This document shows, in pieces, positions 53,487 through 62,381 of a stretch of 64,000 bases of DNA. Below the pieces are notes generated by a model. That model was not told where the DNA came from. It worked only from the letters and a program-made list of their open reading frames with translations, and made no database searches. Positions within the stretch are counted from its first letter, which is position 1. The number at the start of each line of letters is the position of its first letter. This stretch comes from Flavobacterium terrigena (GTDB taxonomy: Bacteria > Bacteroidota > Bacteroidia > Flavobacteriales > Flavobacteriaceae), in assembly GCF_900108955.1 (NCBI RefSeq), contig NZ_FNYA01000003.1, forward strand, positions 62,001 through 126,000, read 5' to 3'. Made by a program: the position numbers and the translations under genes.

Positions 53487-54131
53487 ATGAAACACGAAAT
53501 TAAATATATACTTTTCGATGTAGCTGGAACATTGCTACATAAACCGCAATTTTATGATTTGTTATTAACTATTTTAAACGAAAATGGTTATGAAATTGAT
53601 GTGTCCGATTTGAAACTGAAACATAAATTAGTTTCAGAAGTTATACAATTTCCAGACAGAACGAATAAAGAATTTTACAATCAGTTTAATAAAACCTTAC
53701 TATTTTCATTAGGAATCATTCCGAACGAAAAATTAATAGATGAAATTTTTACAAAATGTTCTTATTTACCATGGGAAAAATTTGAAGACACGAAAATCTT
53801 GTCGGAAATTAATTTGCCAATAGGAATTATTTCCAATTTTAATACCACATTAAAATCCAAACTAAATGATTTTTTTGGACCAGTTTTTAAAGACATATTA
53901 GTTTCTGAAGAACTAGGTGTTTCAAAACCTAATATCGAATTTTATAAGCAAACCGTAGATAAAATAGGTGTTTCACCAGAAAACATTTTGTACATTGGCG
54001 ATTCTTTAAGACTTGATATTCAGCCAGCTTTAGAATTAGGAATAAAACCCTTACTTATTGATAGAGATAAGTTTTATCCAAATTCTAAATATGCCATTCA
54101 AAACTTGAATCAAATTTTTAATCATTTGTAA
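53487..54131 (+). CDS. HAD-family hydrolase with a DxAGT motif
   Basis: A 214-residue HAD-superfamily protein with cap domain. The nucleophile motif reads D11-V-A13-G-T, in which the second Asp (acid/base in phosphatases and mutases) is Ala, as in phosphonatase-type HADs. Motif II is the Asn/Ser in IISNFNTTL, motif III the Lys in VSKPNIEFY, and motif IV GDSLRLDIQPA. It may be a phosphatase-like enzyme for a sugar or carrier in this locus, but the missing acid/base suggests different chemistry. Fourth overlapping or adjacent gene after rfbD. Confidence 0.85.
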   Translation: MKHEIKYILFDVAGTLLHKPQFYDLLLTILNENGYEIDVSDLKLKHKLVSEVIQFPDRTNKEFYNQFNKTLLFSLGIIPNEKLIDEIFTKCSYLPWEKFEDTKILSEINLPIGIISNFNTTLKSKLNDFFGPVFKDILVSEELGVSKPNIEFYKQTVDKIGVSPENILYIGDSLRLDIQPALELGIKPLLIDRDKFYPNSKYAIQNLNQIFNHL

Positions 54132-54136
54132 AAAAG

Positions 54137-55069
54137 ATGAGAAAACTCCTTTCACTAGTCGTCCCTGTATATTATGAACAAGAAGTAATTTTACAGTTTT
54201 TATCGGAAACAAAAACCGTTTTAGATCAATTAGATATTGATTATGAATATGTTTTTGTGGATGACGGAAGTAAAGACAAAACGGTAGAAATCATTTCAGA
54301 ACAAGCCAAATCAAATCCAAAAATAAAACTAGTTGTTTTTTCATACAATCACGGAAAAGCCGCAGCTGTTACAGCTGCAATAGCAAATGCAAAAGGTGAT
54401 TATTTGTTATATATGGATCCTGATTTGCAAGATCCACCAATTGAAATTCCTAGGTTTTTAGAAGAAATAGAAAAAGGATATGACCTTGTTTGGGGAATAA
54501 GATCAGAAAAAAAAGATACTTTTTTAAACACATTGTTTTCTAAAATATTTTGGGGAAGTTTAAATAAATTTACTGGATTAGATATTCCAAAAGGAATTGC
54601 AGTAATGAGAATTTTTAACCGAAGTTTTGCAGACGAGTTTTTAAAATATAATGAAGCCAATCGTTTCATTGAAGGAATTTTTATAAACATTTCTAAAAAC
54701 TGGAAAACAATTGAAATCTCTCAAAGAGAAAGATTTGCAGGTAAAACGAAATTTAATTTCAGAAAAAAAATGCAATTGGCTTTCGATGCGATATTTGATT
54801 TTTCAGAATTACCATTAAAAATGGCAGTAAGAATAGGAGTTGTAATTTCCATTTTAGGATTTATAGCCCTTTTTGTTTTACTTTTTTTAAAATTCTTTAT
54901 CATTGATTTCGAATCGGGTTGGCCATCTATAATTGCTTCAATAATTACCGGTTTTGGATTGCAACTTTTCTTCTTAGGAATTGTATCCTTATATGTTGGT
55001 AGAATTTATAAAGAAGTAAAAAGAAGACCAAATTATTCTATAAGAAACAAAATAAACATCAATGAATAA
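54137..55069 (+). CDS. family 2 glycosyltransferase, polyprenyl-phosphate sugar synthase (GtrB-like)
   Basis: A 310-residue protein with an N-terminal GT2 catalytic domain (LSLVVPVYYEQEVI, VFVDDGSKDKT, and the DPDLQDPPI acid motif) and two C-terminal membrane segments (about 232-255 and 265-288). This is the form of GtrB/DPM1-type enzymes, which load a sugar onto undecaprenyl phosphate on the cytoplasmic face. It should act before a flippase and an outer-face GT-C transferase. It overlaps the following acyltransferase gene by 8 bases. Confidence 0.9.
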   Translation: MRKLLSLVVPVYYEQEVILQFLSETKTVLDQLDIDYEYVFVDDGSKDKTVEIISEQAKSNPKIKLVVFSYNHGKAAAVTAAIANAKGDYLLYMDPDLQDPPIEIPRFLEEIEKGYDLVWGIRSEKKDTFLNTLFSKIFWGSLNKFTGLDIPKGIAVMRIFNRSFADEFLKYNEANRFIEGIFINISKNWKTIEISQRERFAGKTKFNFRKKMQLAFDAIFDFSELPLKMAVRIGVVISILGFIALFVLLFLKFFIIDFESGWPSIIASIITGFGLQLFFLGIVSLYVGRIYKEVKRRPNYSIRNKININE

Positions 55070-55694
55070 AATTTTAGCAATAATCGGTTCAGGCGATTTA
55101 GGGCAACAAATTGCTCATTATGCGATTTCTGATATGCATTATGAGAAAGTGGTGTTTATTGATGATTTTACAACCGAAAAAACAGTATTAGGACACGAAG
55201 TAATTGGTAAAACAGATCAGATTGAGTTCCTTTTCGAACAAAAAAAATTTAGTGAAATCCTAATAGGAATCGGATACAAACATCTCCAAATTAGAAAAGA
55301 AATATTTGAAAAGTATAGCAAAACGTTACCTTTCGGAAAAATCATACATTCTACAGCATGGCTAGATTCTACTGCAATTGTAAAAAGCGGAAGTGTAATT
55401 TATCCGAGATGTTCATTAGACGCAAATGTTGTAGTTGAAGAAAATTCAATTTTAAATATTGCAACAACTATTGCACACGATACAACTATTGGAAAGCATT
55501 GTTTTCTATCACCAAGAGTTGCAATCGCTGGTTTTGTTTCGGTAAAAGAACAATGTATTATAGGGATAAACTCAACAATAATTGATAATATTGTAATCTG
55601 TAACAATACCCAAATAGGTGGTGGTACAGTTGTTATAAAAAATATAGAAAAAAAAGGACTTTATGTTGGTAATCCAGCAAAATTTATAAGATAA
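55062..55694 (+). CDS. PglD/NeuD-like sugar acyltransferase
   Basis: A 210-residue protein with an N-terminal Rossmann-like part (IIGSGDLGQQIAHYA) and a C-terminal left-handed beta-helix of hexapeptide repeats (about 105-205), including the acetyl-CoA-site region IAHDTTIGKHCFLSPRVAIAG with the catalytic His. The PglD/NeuD family N-acetylates UDP- or dTDP-amino sugars or sialic acid. Next to the RffA-like aminotransferase it likely acetylates the amine installed by that enzyme. It lies 1 base before the aminotransferase gene. Confidence 0.88.
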   Translation: MNKILAIIGSGDLGQQIAHYAISDMHYEKVVFIDDFTTEKTVLGHEVIGKTDQIEFLFEQKKFSEILIGIGYKHLQIRKEIFEKYSKTLPFGKIIHSTAWLDSTAIVKSGSVIYPRCSLDANVVVEENSILNIATTIAHDTTIGKHCFLSPRVAIAGFVSVKEQCIIGINSTIIDNIVICNNTQIGGGTVVIKNIEKKGLYVGNPAKFIR

Positions 55695-55695
55695 T

Positions 55696-56820
55696 ATGAT
55701 TCCATTTAATAAACCATATTTAACAGGAAAAGAAACCGAATACATCACAGACGCAGTGGTTTCTGGGAAAATATCAGGAAACGGAAAATACACGCAAAAA
55801 TGTCAACAATTTTTTGAAAACAAATTCGGATTCAAAAAAACATTATTGACGACATCTTGCACAGATGCTTTAGAAATGGCAGCTATTCTTATCAATCTTA
55901 ATGAAGATGATGAGGTAATTATGCCATCTTATACTTTTGTGTCTACTTCTAATGCTTTTGTTTTACGTGGTGCAAAAATTGTTTTTGCAGATAGTTTACC
56001 TAATCATCCAAATATGGATTGTAGTACTTTGGAAGCATTAATTACTCCAAAAACAAAAGCGATTGTTCCAGTTCATTATGCTGGTGTAGCTTGTGATATG
56101 GATGTAATTATGGAATTGGCAAAAAAACACAATTTATTTGTAGTAGAAGATGCGGCTCAAGCCATTGATAGTTATTATACAGGAAAAGATGGCGTTAAAA
56201 AAGCATTAGGTTCAATCGGACATTTAGCAGCATTTTCATTCCATGAAACAAAAAATATTATTTCTGGTGAAGGTGGAATGCTAGCCATAAACGACGAACA
56301 ATTTATTGATCGTGCAGAAATTATTTGGGAAAAAGGAACCAATCGTTCTGCTTTTTTCAGAGGAGAAGTAGATAAATATGGTTGGGTAGATATAGGAAGT
56401 TCTTTTTTACCTTCAGAAATTATTGCCGCTTTTTTATGGGCGCAATTAGAAAACTTAGAAGACATTCAGAAAGTAAGAAAACAACATTGGGATGCCTACA
56501 ATTCACAATTAGTAAATTGGGCAGCGAAAAATGATATTGAATTACCACTTGTACCAAATTATGCTACAAACAACGGGCATATGTTTTTTATAAAATGTAA
56601 AAACATGGAGCAGCGTTCAGAAATAATAAATAATTTAAAAGCAAAAAACACACATCCTGTTTTCCATTATATAAGCCTACATTCTAGTCCTTATTATGCA
56701 GAAAAACACGATGGTAGAAACTTGCCGAATACAGATAATTTCACAGATACATTATTAAGATTGCCTTTGTTTTACGAGTTAGATGTGCAGACAGTAATTA
56801 ATCAAATTTTAGTTTTTTAA
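55696..56820 (+). CDS. rffA: dTDP-4-amino-4,6-dideoxygalactose transaminase
   Basis: A 374-residue DegT/DnrJ/EryC1-family PLP aminotransferase. The PLP lysine is Lys186 in SFHETKNIISGEGG, which matches the RffA/WecE signature; TSCTDALEMAA binds the PLP phosphate and VVEDAAQAID follows. It converts dTDP-4-keto-6-deoxyglucose (the rfbB product) to dTDP-4-amino-4,6-dideoxygalactose, which the PglD-like enzyme may acetylate to dTDP-Fuc4NAc. It is the last gene before a decayed rfbD end. Confidence 0.93.
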   Translation: MIPFNKPYLTGKETEYITDAVVSGKISGNGKYTQKCQQFFENKFGFKKTLLTTSCTDALEMAAILINLNEDDEVIMPSYTFVSTSNAFVLRGAKIVFADSLPNHPNMDCSTLEALITPKTKAIVPVHYAGVACDMDVIMELAKKHNLFVVEDAAQAIDSYYTGKDGVKKALGSIGHLAAFSFHETKNIISGEGGMLAINDEQFIDRAEIIWEKGTNRSAFFRGEVDKYGWVDIGSSFLPSEIIAAFLWAQLENLEDIQKVRKQHWDAYNSQLVNWAAKNDIELPLVPNYATNNGHMFFIKCKNMEQRSEIINNLKAKNTHPVFHYISLHSSPYYAEKHDGRNLPNTDNFTDTLLRLPLFYELDVQTVINQILVF

Positions 56821-56886
56821 TTATAATTTTTAGATAATTATGTTTTTTGTAATAGAATTATATAGTTTTACTGCTAATTCACTCTC
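56821..56886. other. short AT-rich spacer after rffA
   Basis: No gene seen. It leads into the duplicated rfbD 3' end. Confidence 0.4.
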
Positions 56887-56978
56887 TAGCTAAAAAACCA
56901 ATATATAGTGTTTTGGATAAAATAAAGAAGGTATTTGTGTTGAAATTAAAAATTGGGAAGTGAATTTAAAAAAAATAA
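56887..56978 (+). pseudogene. degenerate remnant of an rfbD 3' end
   Basis: This stretch aligns base for base with the last roughly 95 bases of rfbD (51581-51678), sharing the exact 20-mer ATATAGTGTTTTGGATAAAA and AATTGGGAAG, but with a deletion that removes two residues, a one-base frameshift and a premature TGA. Translation in frame gives AKKPIYSVLDK-IKKVF against the rfbD end AKRPAYSVLDKSKIKKVFG. It directly precedes the start at 56980. Confidence 0.85.
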
Positions 56979-56979
56979 A

Positions 56980-58041
56980 ATGAAAATAGTAGTAACTGGA
57001 GGAGCCGGTTTTGTTGGTTCAACACTTTGTTTACAGTTAAAAGAGAAATATCCACAATACGACATTGTGGCTTTTGATAACTTAAAAAGAAGAGGTTCAG
57101 AATTAAACTTAATAGATTTTCAAAAGAATGCCATTTCTTTTGTGCACGGTGATATTAGAAATAATGAAGATTTACAATCTCTAGGAAGTTTTGATATTTT
57201 AATTGAAGCTTCTGCAGAACCATCTGTTACAGCAGGATTAGATTCAGACCCAACTTATGTTATAAACAATAATTTATATGGTTCAATCAACTGTTTTAAT
57301 GCTTGTATAAAAAACAAAGCAAAGTTAATTTTCTTGTCTACGAGTCGAGTATATCCAATTGAAACGATTGAAAACGCTCTTTTTAATGAAGAAGAAACTA
57401 AATTTTTATTTAAAGACAATCAGGATATAAAAGGGATTTCTTCAAAAGGCATTTCCGAAGAATTATCTCTTGAAGGTGCACGTTCTTTCTACGGAACTAC
57501 CAAATTGAGTTCAGAATTATTTATACATGAATATGCTGCATTTTATGGTTTAAAAGCAGCTGTTACCAGATTTGGAGTTATTGCCGGACCTAGACAAATG
57601 GGTAAAACAGACCAAGGTGTGGTTACTTTATGGATGGCAAAGCATTACTGGAAACAATCTTTAAAATACATTGGATATGGCGGTAAAGGCAAACAAGTTA
57701 GAGATTTACTTCATGTTGATGATTTAGTAGAATTGATTGACTTTCAAATTCATAATATTGATAAATTTGTGGGCAAAGTATATAATGTTGGTGGCGGATT
57801 AGAAAACAGTGCTTCCTTACAAGAAATGACAGCAATTTGTGAAAAAATCACAGGGAACAAAATTCAAATAGACGAAGTTGCAGAAACGAGAACAGCAGAT
57901 TTAAGAATTTTTATCACAGATAACACAAAAATAGAAACTGAAATTGGATGGAAACCAAAAAAATCAGTAGAAACCATTTTTAAAGATATTTATCTTTGGA
58001 TTCAAGAAAATGAAAAACAATTAGAATCAATTTTGAAATGA
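56980..58041 (+). CDS. SDR-family sugar epimerase/dehydratase (CDP-paratose/tyvelose 2-epimerase-like)
   Basis: A 353-residue extended SDR: nucleotide-binding VTGGAGFVGSTL near residue 5-16, catalytic pair in YGTTKLSSE (about 172-180), and family segments RFGVIAGPRQMGKTDQGV and GYGGKGKQVRDLLHVDDLV, which resemble the RfbE-type CDP-tyvelose 2-epimerases. No CDP-glucose genes are in the window, so the nucleotide sugar is unknown. The frame opens at 56953, but the first nine residues derive from the rfbD remnant, so the ATG at 56980 (MKIVVTGG) is used. It overlaps the next gene by 4 bases. Confidence 0.86.
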   Translation: MKIVVTGGAGFVGSTLCLQLKEKYPQYDIVAFDNLKRRGSELNLIDFQKNAISFVHGDIRNNEDLQSLGSFDILIEASAEPSVTAGLDSDPTYVINNNLYGSINCFNACIKNKAKLIFLSTSRVYPIETIENALFNEEETKFLFKDNQDIKGISSKGISEELSLEGARSFYGTTKLSSELFIHEYAAFYGLKAAVTRFGVIAGPRQMGKTDQGVVTLWMAKHYWKQSLKYIGYGGKGKQVRDLLHVDDLVELIDFQIHNIDKFVGKVYNVGGGLENSASLQEMTAICEKITGNKIQIDEVAETRTADLRIFITDNTKIETEIGWKPKKSVETIFKDIYLWIQENEKQLESILK

Positions 58042-59930
58042 TAGATTTAAAACAGATTATTAAAACTAATAGAATACCAATATTAGTTGCTTTAGTTGGT
58101 GCTTTTTTAATGTTTCCAAGTCAACTTCATATAGTTGTTAATGCAATTGATTCAGATTTGAATTTTTGGAAATCACTAGATCCTTCATGGACAATAGCTT
58201 TAAATTATTCCATCATTAATGATTTGAATTTTGGAAAAGATATAGCATTTACGTATGGACCACTATCGTTTTTAATTACAAGAGTAGCTTGGGGCGTAAA
58301 TAAGTATTATTTTATTTTATTTGATATTTTCTGTTTTGTTAATTATTTTTATTTAATATATTTTACTTACAAAAAAGCTAAAGTAAAACTAATTTATTTG
58401 TTGTTTCTAGCTTTTTGTATATTATGTCTACCAATAAATAACTCAGGAGGTTATTCAATAATACTGTTTTTTATCTTTATATTTTGGATGTCTCTGTGTT
58501 TAGATAACTTTAAAAAAGTATACTTAATTTCACCAATTATATTAACAATATTATTGTTTTATATAAAATTTAACACTGGATTAATCACGCTGTTGGTTTT
58601 AAATATTTTTATTTTTATTTTTTATTTTAAGTCAAACATCACTTTTAAAGAATTAATAGTATTAGTAATTGTTCCTATAGTTCTAATTATATTATTATCG
58701 TTTGGATTAAATGTTGCATTATTAGAATACATTATTTCAGGATTTAATTTAGTAAAAGGATACAATGAGATAATGTATGTGAATGATGGTGGTGTCTTAA
58801 ATTTAAAGGTATTATCATTTTTAGTTTTCTTTATTAGTGTGTTTTTTATGCTTTTTAAAACAATTAATAAGAAAGAAATAGTTAGTTATTTAAAAACCAT
58901 TATTCCTTATTTAATACTGTTTTTTATAGGCTTTTTTATATTATATAAACAATCATTTGTGAGAGCAGATAAAGCTCATACAGAAGATTTTTTTAAATAT
59001 TTTTTATTTTTAATCATTTGTATTAACTTGTTTTTTAACAAGGAATTAAAAGTTTTAATAAACGTTTTATTAATCACGCCTCTACTATTTATTTTTTATT
59101 TAAAAACAAACCAAGAATTTAGTTTTTATTCTGTTACTGAAAAAATAAATAAAATAAAATATTTCAAACAATTAAATAATTTTTCAAAAATCTCAGGAAT
59201 GTATTTGTTTCCAAATGACAACAAATTACCTGATGATATTCTTACTATTATTGGAAAATCTACAATAGATACCTTTCCATGGAATATACACATGTTAATT
59301 GAAAACAATCTAAACTATACACCAAGACCAGTTTTACAGGCATATTCTTCATATACAAAACAATTAGAAGAATTAAATTTTAATTTTTATAATTCTGAAA
59401 AAGCGCCTCAATTTGTTTTATATGATAACGCTTCGATTGATAATAGATATCCATATTTTGATGAATCTAGAGTTTATGCATTATTAGAAAAAAAATATAG
59501 ACCAATTAAAACATTTAATTATTTGGATAGAACTTTATTACTTTTGGAAAAAATTGATAATGAAAAAATCAAATTAGTTAAATCAAAAGTTTTTTCTTCA
59601 AAACTGAATTCGGATATCATTTTGCAACCGGATATGTTTTATGAAATTAAATTAAGAAAAACAGTTTTGGGAGAAATTTCATCAATAATTAATTATTCAC
59701 CAGAACTTTCAATTACAATTTCAAGTAGTAAAAGGTCTATAATAAATAGAACTTCTTTATCATTGTTAGAATCTGGAATTTACGCAACAAATTATATAGA
59801 AACCACTGAAGACTTTTATAAATCATTCAGTAACAAAGATAATTACATTGAAAAAATTTCTATTGTTCCATTAGATAATGATTTTTTTAAAGAGGAAATT
59901 CAAATAACTGAATATAAAATAACAAAATAA
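58038..59930 (+). CDS. polytopic membrane protein, likely GT-C-type glycosyltransferase
   Basis: A 630-residue protein with about nine to ten membrane segments in residues 12-370 and a periplasmic C-terminal domain of about 250 residues. After the first segment it has [15 protein letters not shown] followed by [12 protein letters not shown], a pattern like the outer-face DxE/DxD loop and GPL segment of GT-C enzymes that use polyprenyl-phosphate sugars. No Pfam name is recognised. It overlaps the SDR gene before (4 bases) and after (TAATG), and the GT2 gene that follows could supply its lipid-linked donor. A Wzy polymerase is an alternative. Confidence 0.7.
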   Translation: MIDLKQIIKTNRIPILVALVGAFLMFPSQLHIVVNAIDSDLNFWKSLDPSWTIALNYSIINDLNFGKDIAFTYGPLSFLITRVAWGVNKYYFILFDIFCFVNYFYLIYFTYKKAKVKLIYLLFLAFCILCLPINNSGGYSIILFFIFIFWMSLCLDNFKKVYLISPIILTILLFYIKFNTGLITLLVLNIFIFIFYFKSNITFKELIVLVIVPIVLIILLSFGLNVALLEYIISGFNLVKGYNEIMYVNDGGVLNLKVLSFLVFFISVFFMLFKTINKKEIVSYLKTIIPYLILFFIGFFILYKQSFVRADKAHTEDFFKYFLFLIICINLFFNKELKVLINVLLITPLLFIFYLKTNQEFSFYSVTEKINKIKYFKQLNNFSKISGMYLFPNDNKLPDDILTIIGKSTIDTFPWNIHMLIENNLNYTPRPVLQAYSSYTKQLEELNFNFYNSEKAPQFVLYDNASIDNRYPYFDESRVYALLEKKYRPIKTFNYLDRTLLLLEKIDNEKIKLVKSKVFSSKLNSDIILQPDMFYEIKLRKTVLGEISSIINYSPELSITISSSKRSIINRTSLSLLESGIYATNYIETTEDFYKSFSNKDNYIEKISIVPLDNDFFKEEIQITEYKITK

Positions 59931-60991
59931 TGAATATTTGTATCATCACCGGTTCTTCCGGTTTAATTGGAAGTGAATCTGTTAGTTTTTTTGCAGATAA
60001 ATTTGATAAAGTTATTGGTATAGACAATAACATGAGAGCCAAGTTTTTTGGAGAAGACGCTTCAACAGAATGGAACACAAAAAAATTAATTGAAACTATT
60101 CCAAATTTTGAGCATCACCACGCAGATATTCGAAACATTGAGGAGTTAGAAATCATATTTTCAAAATATAATTCTGATATTAAGTTAGTGGTTCACACTG
60201 CCGCACAACCTAGTCATGATTGGGCTGCAAACGAGCCAATCACCGATTTTACTGTAAATGCCAATGGAACGTTGAATCTATTAGAAATGACAAGATTGCA
60301 TTGTGAAAAAGCGGTTTTCATTTTTACTTCAACAAACAAAGTATATGGTGATACACCAAATTATTTACCTTTAGTTGAGCTAGATAAACGTTGGGAAATT
60401 GACGAAACGCATCCTTATTTTAAAGATGGTATAGATGAAAAAATGAGTATCGACCACACTAAACACTCTTTATTTGGAGCTTCAAAAGTTGCTGCAGATG
60501 TTTTAGTGCAAGAATATGGAAAATATTTCGGAATGAATACTGGAGTTTTTAGAGGAGGATGTTTAACTGGTCCTAATCATTCGGGAACAAAACTTCATGG
60601 TTTTTTATCTTATTTAATGAAGTGTGCTATTACTGGAGATAAATATACAGTGTTTGGTTATCAAGGAAAACAAGTACGCGATAACATTCACAGTTGGGAT
60701 TTAGTAAATATGTTTTGGCATTTTTATCAAAACCCACGTCAAGGTGAAGTATATAATGCTGGAGGCGGAAGACATTCGAATTGTTCTATGGCAGAAGCTA
60801 TTGAAATGTGTGAAAAAATTACAGGTAAACCAATGAATTATGAATATTCTGAAATCAATCGAATTGGAGATCATATATGGTGGATAAGTGATGTTTCCAA
60901 ATTTAAAAACCATTATCCGGAATGGACATGGAAATACAATATTAATGATATTTTAACTCAAATATTTGAGGCAACAAGTAAAAAGCAATAA
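59930..60991 (+). CDS. SDR-family sugar epimerase (CDP-tyvelose 2-epimerase-like)
   Basis: A 353-residue extended SDR related to RfbE-type epimerases: [12 protein letters not shown] near the N-terminus, [12 protein letters not shown] (about 128-139) and the [19 protein letters not shown] segment where the usual Tyr of YxxxK is replaced by Phe (FGASK). The [20 protein letters not shown] segment is typical of the group. The Phe in place of the catalytic Tyr may change or limit catalysis. It is the second SDR in the same cassette; the two may act in sequence. TAATG overlaps on both sides. Confidence 0.85.
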   Translation: MNICIITGSSGLIGSESVSFFADKFDKVIGIDNNMRAKFFGEDASTEWNTKKLIETIPNFEHHHADIRNIEELEIIFSKYNSDIKLVVHTAAQPSHDWAANEPITDFTVNANGTLNLLEMTRLHCEKAVFIFTSTNKVYGDTPNYLPLVELDKRWEIDETHPYFKDGIDEKMSIDHTKHSLFGASKVAADVLVQEYGKYFGMNTGVFRGGCLTGPNHSGTKLHGFLSYLMKCAITGDKYTVFGYQGKQVRDNIHSWDLVNMFWHFYQNPRQGEVYNAGGGRHSNCSMAEAIEMCEKITGKPMNYEYSEINRIGDHIWWISDVSKFKNHYPEWTWKYNINDILTQIFEATSKKQ

Positions 60992-61725
60992 TGAAATTAA
61001 GTATCGTAATGCCAGCATATAACGAGGAAGAATCTATTTCTGAAACGGTTGATCAAATTGAGGCGGCATTTTCTAAAGTAAACATTGAACACGAAATTTT
61101 TATTGTTAATGACAATTCAAAAGACGGAACATTAAAAGTTTTAGAAGCATTAGCGCAAAAATATCCAGCAGTAAAATATGAAACCAATTTAGGACCAAAT
61201 GGTTTTGGATATGCTGTACGTTATGGATTAGAGCGATTTTCTGGAGATTGCGTTGCAGTTATGATGGCAGATTTATCGGATTCGCCTTATGATTTAATTC
61301 GTTATTACACCACAATGGTGGAAGGAAATTATGATTGTGTATTCGGAAGCAGATTTATAAAAGGTGGTAAAGTAATTGATTATCCATGGGTTAAAAAAAT
61401 AATCAATAGAATTGCTAATTTTATAATTAGAGTCGTGATGCGAATAAAGTATAACGACACAACTAACGCATTTAAATTATATAAAAAAGAAGTGATTGAG
61501 GGCGTAAAGCCAATTTTATCGCCTCATTTTAACTTAACAATAGAATTACCTTTAAAAGCAATAATCAGAGGATATTCGTATACAGTTGTACCTAATTCAT
61601 GGACAAATAGAAAGTACGGAGTTTCTAAACTAAAAATTAAAGAAATGGGAAGTAGATATTTTTTTATTTTAGTATATTGCTTTGTTGAGAAATATTTTTC
61701 AAGAGGAGATTTTAAAAGAAAATAA
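60991..61725 (+). CDS. family 2 glycosyltransferase, DPM1-like
   Basis: A 244-residue GT2 protein without C-terminal membrane helices: LSIVMPAYNEEESISETVDQ at the start, FIVNDNSKDGT, the acidic MMADLSDSPYD and the FGSRFIKGG segment, as in dolichyl/polyprenyl-phosphate sugar synthases. It probably makes a polyprenyl-phosphate-linked donor for the GT-C-like protein encoded two genes upstream. It ends a four-gene chain joined by overlaps. Confidence 0.9.
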   Translation: MKLSIVMPAYNEEESISETVDQIEAAFSKVNIEHEIFIVNDNSKDGTLKVLEALAQKYPAVKYETNLGPNGFGYAVRYGLERFSGDCVAVMMADLSDSPYDLIRYYTTMVEGNYDCVFGSRFIKGGKVIDYPWVKKIINRIANFIIRVVMRIKYNDTTNAFKLYKKEVIEGVKPILSPHFNLTIELPLKAIIRGYSYTVVPNSWTNRKYGVSKLKIKEMGSRYFFILVYCFVEKYFSRGDFKRK

Positions 61726-61741
61726 AATAAATTTATAATAT

Positions 61742-61773
61742 TTGCGTTATAACAAAATATAATTTTAAATTTG
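61742..61773 (+). promoter_or_regulatory. promoter of the 61790 lipoprotein gene
   Basis: TTG at 61742-61744, 21 bases, then TAAATTTG at 61766-61773; the ATG follows at 61790. It shows independent transcription within the polysaccharide locus. Confidence 0.6.
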
Positions 61774-61789
61774 CAAAAAAAAACACAAA

Positions 61790-62335
61790 ATGAAAACAAA
61801 ATTTTTAACCTTATTATTGTCTTTATCATTATTATTTGGATGTAAAAATGAGAATTCAGATTCAAGTGAAACAGATTTAACAAAACAAGAACAAAATAAT
61901 TTATTTAGAGTAACAGTTGAAGCTAAAGTATTAGCTGATGATTTTATACATTTATATTATACTGAAGACGGATCAATTGATTTTGGAAAAAACAAACCAA
62001 TTTCTTCTAAAGTAGTTGGAAGTAAAGATTTTCAGTATGTGATTTTTAATTTACCTGAGGATGTAATTCCAAATGAATTACGTTTTGACTTTGGTAGTAA
62101 TGAAAAGCAAGAGGATATATACTTGAAAAGTATCAAGTTTGATTATGGAAATAAAACGAGATTATTAAGTGGGATGGAGATAGGTAGTTTCTTTAGAGCT
62201 GATGGAAGTAATTGTTTATTTGAAATAAATACTGGTAAAATATCAAGCATTAAGAAAGATGGCAAAAGACAAATGCCTTTATTATATCCACATGAGGTTG
62301 CTTTAAAGAATGAAATTGAAAAAATGATAAAATAA
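61790..62335 (+). CDS. hypothetical lipoprotein within the polysaccharide locus
   Basis: A 181-residue protein with a type II signal peptide and lipobox LLFGC (Cys18). The mature part (LFRVTVEAKVLADDFIHLYY and a run of short strands) looks like a beta-sandwich. No family recognised. It has its own promoter and a strong terminator, so it is insulated from the neighbouring glycan genes. A role in glycan attachment or export is possible from position only. Confidence 0.75.
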   Translation: MKTKFLTLLLSLSLLFGCKNENSDSSETDLTKQEQNNLFRVTVEAKVLADDFIHLYYTEDGSIDFGKNKPISSKVVGSKDFQYVIFNLPEDVIPNELRFDFGSNEKQEDIYLKSIKFDYGNKTRLLSGMEIGSFFRADGSNCLFEINTGKISSIKKDGKRQMPLLYPHEVALKNEIEKMIK

Positions 62336-62340
62336 TATTT

Positions 62341-62369
62341 AAGGAAGTTTTAAAACTTCCTTTTTTTTT
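62341..62369 (+). terminator. lipoprotein gene terminator
   Basis: AAGGAAGTTT pairs perfectly with AAACTTCCTT (62341-62350, 62353-62362), followed by a long T run. Confidence 0.88.
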
Positions 62370-62381
62370 CTCTAAACAGTT

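Noticed and set aside
54400..54690. Minus-strand frame of 96 residues
   Set aside because: Shadow of the GT2 gene on the plus strand; no independent features.
58038..59930. Wzy polymerase call for the polytopic protein
   Set aside because: The DPSW...GPL loop after the first segment and the large C-terminal periplasmic domain fit GT-C enzymes better, although Wzy cannot be excluded.
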